Origin: Streptosporangium roseum DSM 43021
GTDB lineage: Bacteria; Actinomycetota; Actinomycetes; Streptosporangiales; Streptosporangiaceae
Length of the DNA stretch: 64,000 nt
NCBI RefSeq assembly: GCF_000024865.1
Contig: NC_013595.1
Coordinates: forward strand, 9,672,001 to 9,736,000
Direction: 5' to 3'
Part shown: positions 60,585 through 64,000 of the stretch, piece after piece
Layout of the letters: every line of letters begins with the position of its first letter
Position numbering within the stretch: position 1 is the stretch's first letter
Notes under the pieces: generated by a model
The model's input: the letters and a program-made list of their open reading frames with translations, nothing else
The model's database searches: none
What the model was told of the DNA's origin: nothing
Program-made: the position numbers and the translations under genes

Positions 60585-61427
60585 CTACGCGGGCCGGCGG
60601 ACGTAGACCTGGTGCCCTGTCTGGATCATGTCGAAAAGGGGCCGGGCGTTGTGGAGCGGGACGCGGATGCATCCGTGGGACGCGGGATGCCTCGGGACCC
60701 GCTCGGAGCCGTGGAAGCCGATGCCGCCGTTGAAGTACACGGTGTAGAACTGTTCGCCCAGGGGGCCGGTGGTCCATCCGGCGGTCCGCCACCAGGCGCG
60801 GAAGTCGCCGGTGGGGGTGACCGCGACCCCGCAGTGGCCGTTCTTGCAGTAGGGCTTGCCGGTACCGGTCGAGATGTGGGAGATCAGCGCGGGCTTGCCG
60901 TCCTTCCACGCCGTGAGCAGCTGGCGGCGCAGGTCGATCTCCACCCTCACGGACCCGCCGGAGGGCACCAGCGGCCTGACGCGCTCCGGGTGGGAGAGCG
61001 CCTGCCAGGTCGGCGGGTCGACCCGGTCGACGGCGGGCAGGCCGTTCGCCTTCTGGAAGGCCCATACGGCCATGCGCAGAGCGGGGCCGTACTCGGAGCC
61101 GGGAGGGCCCGCCTTGAATCCGAGCCGGTCGAGACGGCTCTGGACCTTCTCCACCAGGGCTCCCTCGTCGCCGGGGTGAAGGGTGGGGAACTGCGGTCGC
61201 GCGGGAACGCCCCCGGAACCGGATACGCGTCCGGAATGCGAGGTGTCACCCGGACGGGGGGCGCCGCCGGGATGCGGGGCGTCACCGGGATGCGGCGCCG
61301 GGTGTCCGGAATGGCGCTGCGACGCGATACCGGTATATGCGATATCGAAGGGCGTGCACGCGGTCAGCATGAGGGCCGCGTTCACCATCAGGAAACACCG
61401 GAAATTTCTTCTCATGGTCACGTCCAT
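60585..61427 (-). CDS. L,D-transpeptidase lipoprotein with peptidoglycan-binding domain
   Basis: 280 residues from ATG 61427; ATG 61415 (MRRNFRCF) is equally possible, both with weak ribosome sites. The lipobox is LTAC (Cys24). A disordered His/Pro/Gly linker to about residue 80 has repeated PHPGGAPRPG text. A PG_binding_1 domain follows (GALVEKVQSRLDRLGF, then QKANGL). The YkuD catalytic motif is HGSERVPRHPASHGCIRVP, with Cys near residue 258. It makes 3-3 cross-links in peptidoglycan outside the membrane. It is 19 bp after a D-amino-acid-oxidase-like gene. Confidence 0.92.
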   Translation of the reverse strand: MDVTMRRNFRCFLMVNAALMLTACTPFDIAYTGIASQRHSGHPAPHPGDAPHPGGAPRPGDTSHSGRVSGSGGVPARPQFPTLHPGDEGALVEKVQSRLDRLGFKAGPPGSEYGPALRMAVWAFQKANGLPAVDRVDPPTWQALSHPERVRPLVPSGGSVRVEIDLRRQLLTAWKDGKPALISHISTGTGKPYCKNGHCGVAVTPTGDFRAWWRTAGWTTGPLGEQFYTVYFNGGIGFHGSERVPRHPASHGCIRVPLHNARPLFDMIQTGHQVYVRRPA

Positions 61428-61446
61428 CCACTATCGGGAGAAATCA

Positions 61447-62562
61447 TCAGAAGGAGTGGGAGTACTTGCGGTCCTCCACGGCTGAACGCACCAGGCCGAC
61501 GGCCTCCTGTGCGCAGCCCCAGGAGAAGCTGAATCCAGCCCCGCCGTGCGCGAAATTGTAGATGATCTGACTTTCGTCATCCCATTCCAGGCAGACGTTC
61601 TCATTCCTGAATGGCCGCAACCCCACCCGGACCGGCTCATCGGGGTCCAATTCAGCGTTTCGCAGTGCGGGCATGAACGCCAGGCAGCGCTCATACATCT
61701 CCCGTACGGGCCCGTGGTTCTCCAGATTGATGTCCGTGCTCCACTCGTCCTTTTCCGCCAGCCCGCCGAGCACGAGGAGCCTCTGGTTGCGCGGCACGAT
61801 GAAGACGATGTCCTGCTCGTCCCTGCCCTCGACGTGGGAGACGCAGTGGGCCTCGTCGATCCGGGGCCCGCGGACCCCGCCGTTGCGGACCCGCACCAGC
61901 GCGCCGCGCAGGGGATACATGCCGATGCCGCGGAGCTGGGCGGTGCCGAGGCCCGCGCAGCAGACGATCGCCTCGGCGTCGAAGCGGTCCAGCAGCTCCG
62001 CCCTCCGATCGGCGAGCAGCCCCTCGATCCGGTACCGCTTGACCCGCACCCCGTGGATTTTGACCTGCCGCATCAGCCACACCATGTACCGATCGGTGTC
62101 GATCATGGGTGCCATGTGGGAGTACGCGTCGACCACCCCGTAGTCGGGGCTGACGCCGTTGCGTTCGGCGAGCGACCGGTCCCGGACGAAACCGCGCACC
62201 TTCCCCGCGAGCTCCTGCATCTTGTGCAGGTCGTGCGGGCTCTCCTCGACGGGATGGCCGAAGTAGAAGTTCGACCTCCGCATGGCCACGCCGGGGACCT
62301 TGGCCCTGGCCAGCTCGTCGAACATCCTGTAGGAGGTGACGCACCAGTTCTTGGAGCGGGCGAGTGAGATCTGGTCGTGGTGGTAGCCGCACACCGCGGG
62401 CGGCCACTCCCACAGCGCGCCCGCGACGACCGAGACGATCTCGGGCGCGAATTTCTCCGCGACCACGGTGACGCGGAATCCCTCTCTGGCCAGACAGAGC
62501 GCAGTCGTCAATCCACTCACGCCGGCTCCGACGACAAGCACCTTCGGTGAATTCGCGCGCAC
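61447..62562 (-). CDS. D-amino-acid oxidase-like FAD protein
   Basis: 371 residues from GTG 62562. The FAD motif GAGVSGLTTALCLAREGF starts the protein. WEWPPAVCG and the C-terminal NFAHGGAGFSFSWGCAQEA match D-amino-acid or D-aspartate oxidases, where the final segment binds FAD. A central RRSNFYFGHP region is unlike the eukaryotic enzymes. It would turn D-amino acids into keto acids in the cytoplasm. Pairing with an L,D-transpeptidase suggests handling of D-amino acids of the wall. Confidence 0.85.
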   Translation of the reverse strand: MRANSPKVLVVGAGVSGLTTALCLAREGFRVTVVAEKFAPEIVSVVAGALWEWPPAVCGYHHDQISLARSKNWCVTSYRMFDELARAKVPGVAMRRSNFYFGHPVEESPHDLHKMQELAGKVRGFVRDRSLAERNGVSPDYGVVDAYSHMAPMIDTDRYMVWLMRQVKIHGVRVKRYRIEGLLADRRAELLDRFDAEAIVCCAGLGTAQLRGIGMYPLRGALVRVRNGGVRGPRIDEAHCVSHVEGRDEQDIVFIVPRNQRLLVLGGLAEKDEWSTDINLENHGPVREMYERCLAFMPALRNAELDPDEPVRVGLRPFRNENVCLEWDDESQIIYNFAHGGAGFSFSWGCAQEAVGLVRSAVEDRKYSHSF

Positions 62563-63047
62563 TTAGGAACGCCTTCTCTCTGAGTCCATCCGGCTCGATC
62601 ACTTTCCTGACATGGCCGACCGCGGGAGGTCGTCGCGACAGACGCTGAAACTCTCCCAGGGTAAATCTCGGCACCGGCGGAATCCGGGACGGAGGCGGAC
62701 TCGGGCCAATATTGACGTGCTTTTAGCCGGTCCCCGGCGTTATCACGGTACGGCCGAGATCACCGGAGGCCGGATTGCCTACGTTGGGATTCAGGCGCGC
62801 CTATATGCCCCAGTGGGAACATTGGGGGCGGACAGGCGGCTCCGGCCATCCGAATAAACAGCGCGCAGTGCCGATGCATAGCGATATACATGAATTTCGC
62901 CATGCAAATCACATGGCCACGGAGCCCACGGCCGGAGCTCACCCGGCCGGGGCCCGCACAGTCGCAGCGCACGGCCGCGGACCCTACGACCCCGGCTCAC
63001 AGCCGCGGGCCCTGCGACCCCAGCTCACGGCCAGGGCTCACACGGCC
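62563..63047. other. 485-bp intergenic region
   Basis: 62563-62900 is moderately GC-rich and holds the promoter of the leftward oxidase-transpeptidase pair. 62920-63047 is a degenerate repeat of GCTCAC(A/C)CGGCC-like text. No open frame here has convincing start or homology. Confidence 0.5.
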
Positions 63048-63089
63048 GAGGCCCGCACCCGGCGAGGCGCATTCCAGGGTGCGGGCCTC
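63048..63089 (-). terminator. Hairpin terminator after the right-edge gene
   Basis: Perfect 13-bp arms GAGGCCCGCACCC and GGGTGCGGGCCTC with a 16-nt loop, 23 bp beyond the stop codon of the leftward gene ending at 63113. Confidence 0.8.
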
Positions 63090-63112
63090 TCATCTCGGGA
63101 CCGGGGGCCGGG

Positions 63113-64000
63113 TCAGGCGGTGGTGAGGTAGACCTGGCTGAAGTTCTCGGCGATCTTCTTGAGGTCGGCGGCCACGTCCACCTCGGGGGTGGTCGGGTTG
63201 TAGACGGCGGCCAGGCGGCGCTTGATCGGGTTGAGCTTCTTCAGCTCGTCCCAGGCGGTCAGCCGCTTCACCGTGCCCTGGGCGTCCTGGACGCGGGTCC
63301 AGAGGTTCACCTGCTGGGCGGCGCCGTCCATGACGGGGGTGGAGGCGCGGGTGGCGACCTGCTCGGGGGTCACCTGGCCGACCAGGCCGGTCTCCTCGGC
63401 GGCCACCTGGGCCAGGACGTCCCAGGAGCGGGCGCGGACCTGGATCCACTGGTTGCGCTGGGCCTTCTCGGCGTTGATCTTCCAGGTCTCGTAGCCGCCG
63501 TACAGCAGGCCGGTGTCCAGGGAGAGCTGGTCGACGCGGCCCGCGCTCAGCAGGGACTCGACCTTCTCCGGGACGACCAGCGGGTAGCGCTTGCGCATCT
63601 CGGTCTTGCAGGCCTCCTCCGCGCCGCAGGCGAGCTCGGGCACCACCGTGTGCGCGCCCAGCCGCTTTCCGGGGGCCGCCTGGCGCAGCGCCGCCGAGGC
63701 GGCCGTGACGAAGGCGGTGACCTCCTCGTCCGTCTTGAACGTCGTGTTGTAGCCGAGCTGCGAGGTGAAACGGATCCCGGCCACCTCCGGCCGCGCGGCC
63801 AGCGCGCCGATCCGCTTGACGGCCGCAGCGAAGCCCTCGGCGCCCGCCTTCCAGTCGTCGGCCAGCTCGGTGTCGAGCCAGACCCGGACCCCGGCGGCCT
63901 TGGCCGCGGTGACCGCCTGGCCGGCGGGGGTCTGCGCCGCCGCGGTCACGTCCTGGGCGGACGTGGTGAAGTTCTGCGTGGCCGTCGTCGTGGTGGGCGA
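63113..64000 (-). CDS. Protein of unknown function, 5' end outside the window
   Basis: The frame is open to the right edge (296 visible residues). The first visible part is Thr-rich (SPTTTTATQNFTTSAQ), as in a linker after a signal peptide or another domain. Then come strands and helices resembling a TIM barrel: VRVWLDTELADDWKAGAEGF, VAGIRFTSQLGYN and RVDQLSLDTGLLYGGY. Two cysteines (LACGAEEACK) may be paired. I do not recognise the family; a glycoside-hydrolase-like secreted protein is one possibility. Confidence 0.6.
   Translation of the reverse strand, partial: SPTTTTATQNFTTSAQDVTAAAQTPAGQAVTAAKAAGVRVWLDTELADDWKAGAEGFAAAVKRIGALAARPEVAGIRFTSQLGYNTTFKTDEEVTAFVTAASAALRQAAPGKRLGAHTVVPELACGAEEACKTEMRKRYPLVVPEKVESLLSAGRVDQLSLDTGLLYGGYETWKINAEKAQRNQWIQVRARSWDVLAQVAAEETGLVGQVTPEQVATRASTPVMDGAAQQVNLWTRVQDAQGTVKRLTAWDELKKLNPIKRRLAAVYNPTTPEVDVAADLKKIAENFSQVYLTTA

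Noticed and set aside
62775..63131. 118-codon open frame
   Set aside because: It crosses a degenerate repeat and the terminator hairpin and has no recognisable domain.
1..64000. tRNA, rRNA, prophage or insertion sequence
   Set aside because: No cloverleaf, rRNA text, transposase, integrase or terminal inverted repeat was recognised on either strand by eye.

Overview
The window is high-GC DNA with dense, mostly short-gapped genes and many GTG starts, ATGA/GTGA stop-start overlaps and apparently leaderless promoters. The gene content (a DUF574-type SAM methyltransferase, DUF4262 and NIT-type sensor kinases, many NarL-type two-component pairs, TetR/ArsR regulators, a modular polyketide synthase) points to the chromosome of a filamentous actinobacterium, most likely of the Streptosporangiales. 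I saw no rRNA, tRNA, transposase, phage module or CRISPR array.

Layout. 0-5.2 kb: the tail of an OmpR-type regulator with its sensor kinase, a methyltransferase, a small secreted protein, and an alpha/beta hydrolase divergent from a TetR regulator. 5.2-11.4 kb: a minisatellite, an NAD-dependent epimerase, and single genes (lipoprotein, pentapeptide-repeat protein, DUF4262 protein, membrane protein, MetE-like enzyme). 11.4-15.6 kb: an ArsR-controlled MFS exporter plus flavin monooxygenase, next to an AhpD-like protein. 15.7-20.8 kb: an ECF sigma factor with a membrane partner, a GT-C-like membrane protein, and an orphan NIT-type kinase. 20.9-27.0 kb: a tightly coupled six-gene unit with an S-adenosylhomocysteine-hydrolase (SAHH)-like Rossmann protein, a divergent SAHH-like enzyme, a complete ECF importer (fused ATPases, S component, T component) and an amidohydrolase of the nucleoside-deaminase kind. 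27.5-38 kb: a CASTOR/POLLUX-type channel, three NarL-type two-component systems and a compact cytochrome bd oxidase. 38-47.8 kb: a DUF418 protein, a secreted esterase, an HPF-like protein, a VOC protein, a hydrolase/TetR pair with a perfect palindromic operator, a GH13 enzyme and a fused SecDF. 48-64 kb: a collagen-like secreted protein, an EF-hand protein, a PucR-type regulator, a large polyketide synthase coupled to a crotonyl-CoA reductase homologue, a divergent Ag85-like esterase, a D-amino-acid-oxidase-like protein upstream of an L,D-transpeptidase lipoprotein, and a partial gene at the right edge.

The most unusual system is the 20.9-27.0 kb unit. The SAHH-like enzyme keeps the catalytic Glu/Lys/Asp core, but the positions of three substrate-contacting histidines are replaced. 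It is coupled to an importer and followed by a deaminase-type amidohydrolase. I read it as uptake and breakdown of a nucleoside thioether or related nucleoside other than ordinary SAH. Second is the polyketide synthase, built as ACP-KS-AT-(vestigial DH)-KR-ACP-TE, with a non-standard AT motif and a coupled CCR, which suggests alkylmalonyl extender units. The window also holds about ten unrelated short tandem repeats, nearly all just 3' of genes, and several start inside a gene's last codons. Coordinates are read by eye, and family assignments come from motif recognition without any database search.
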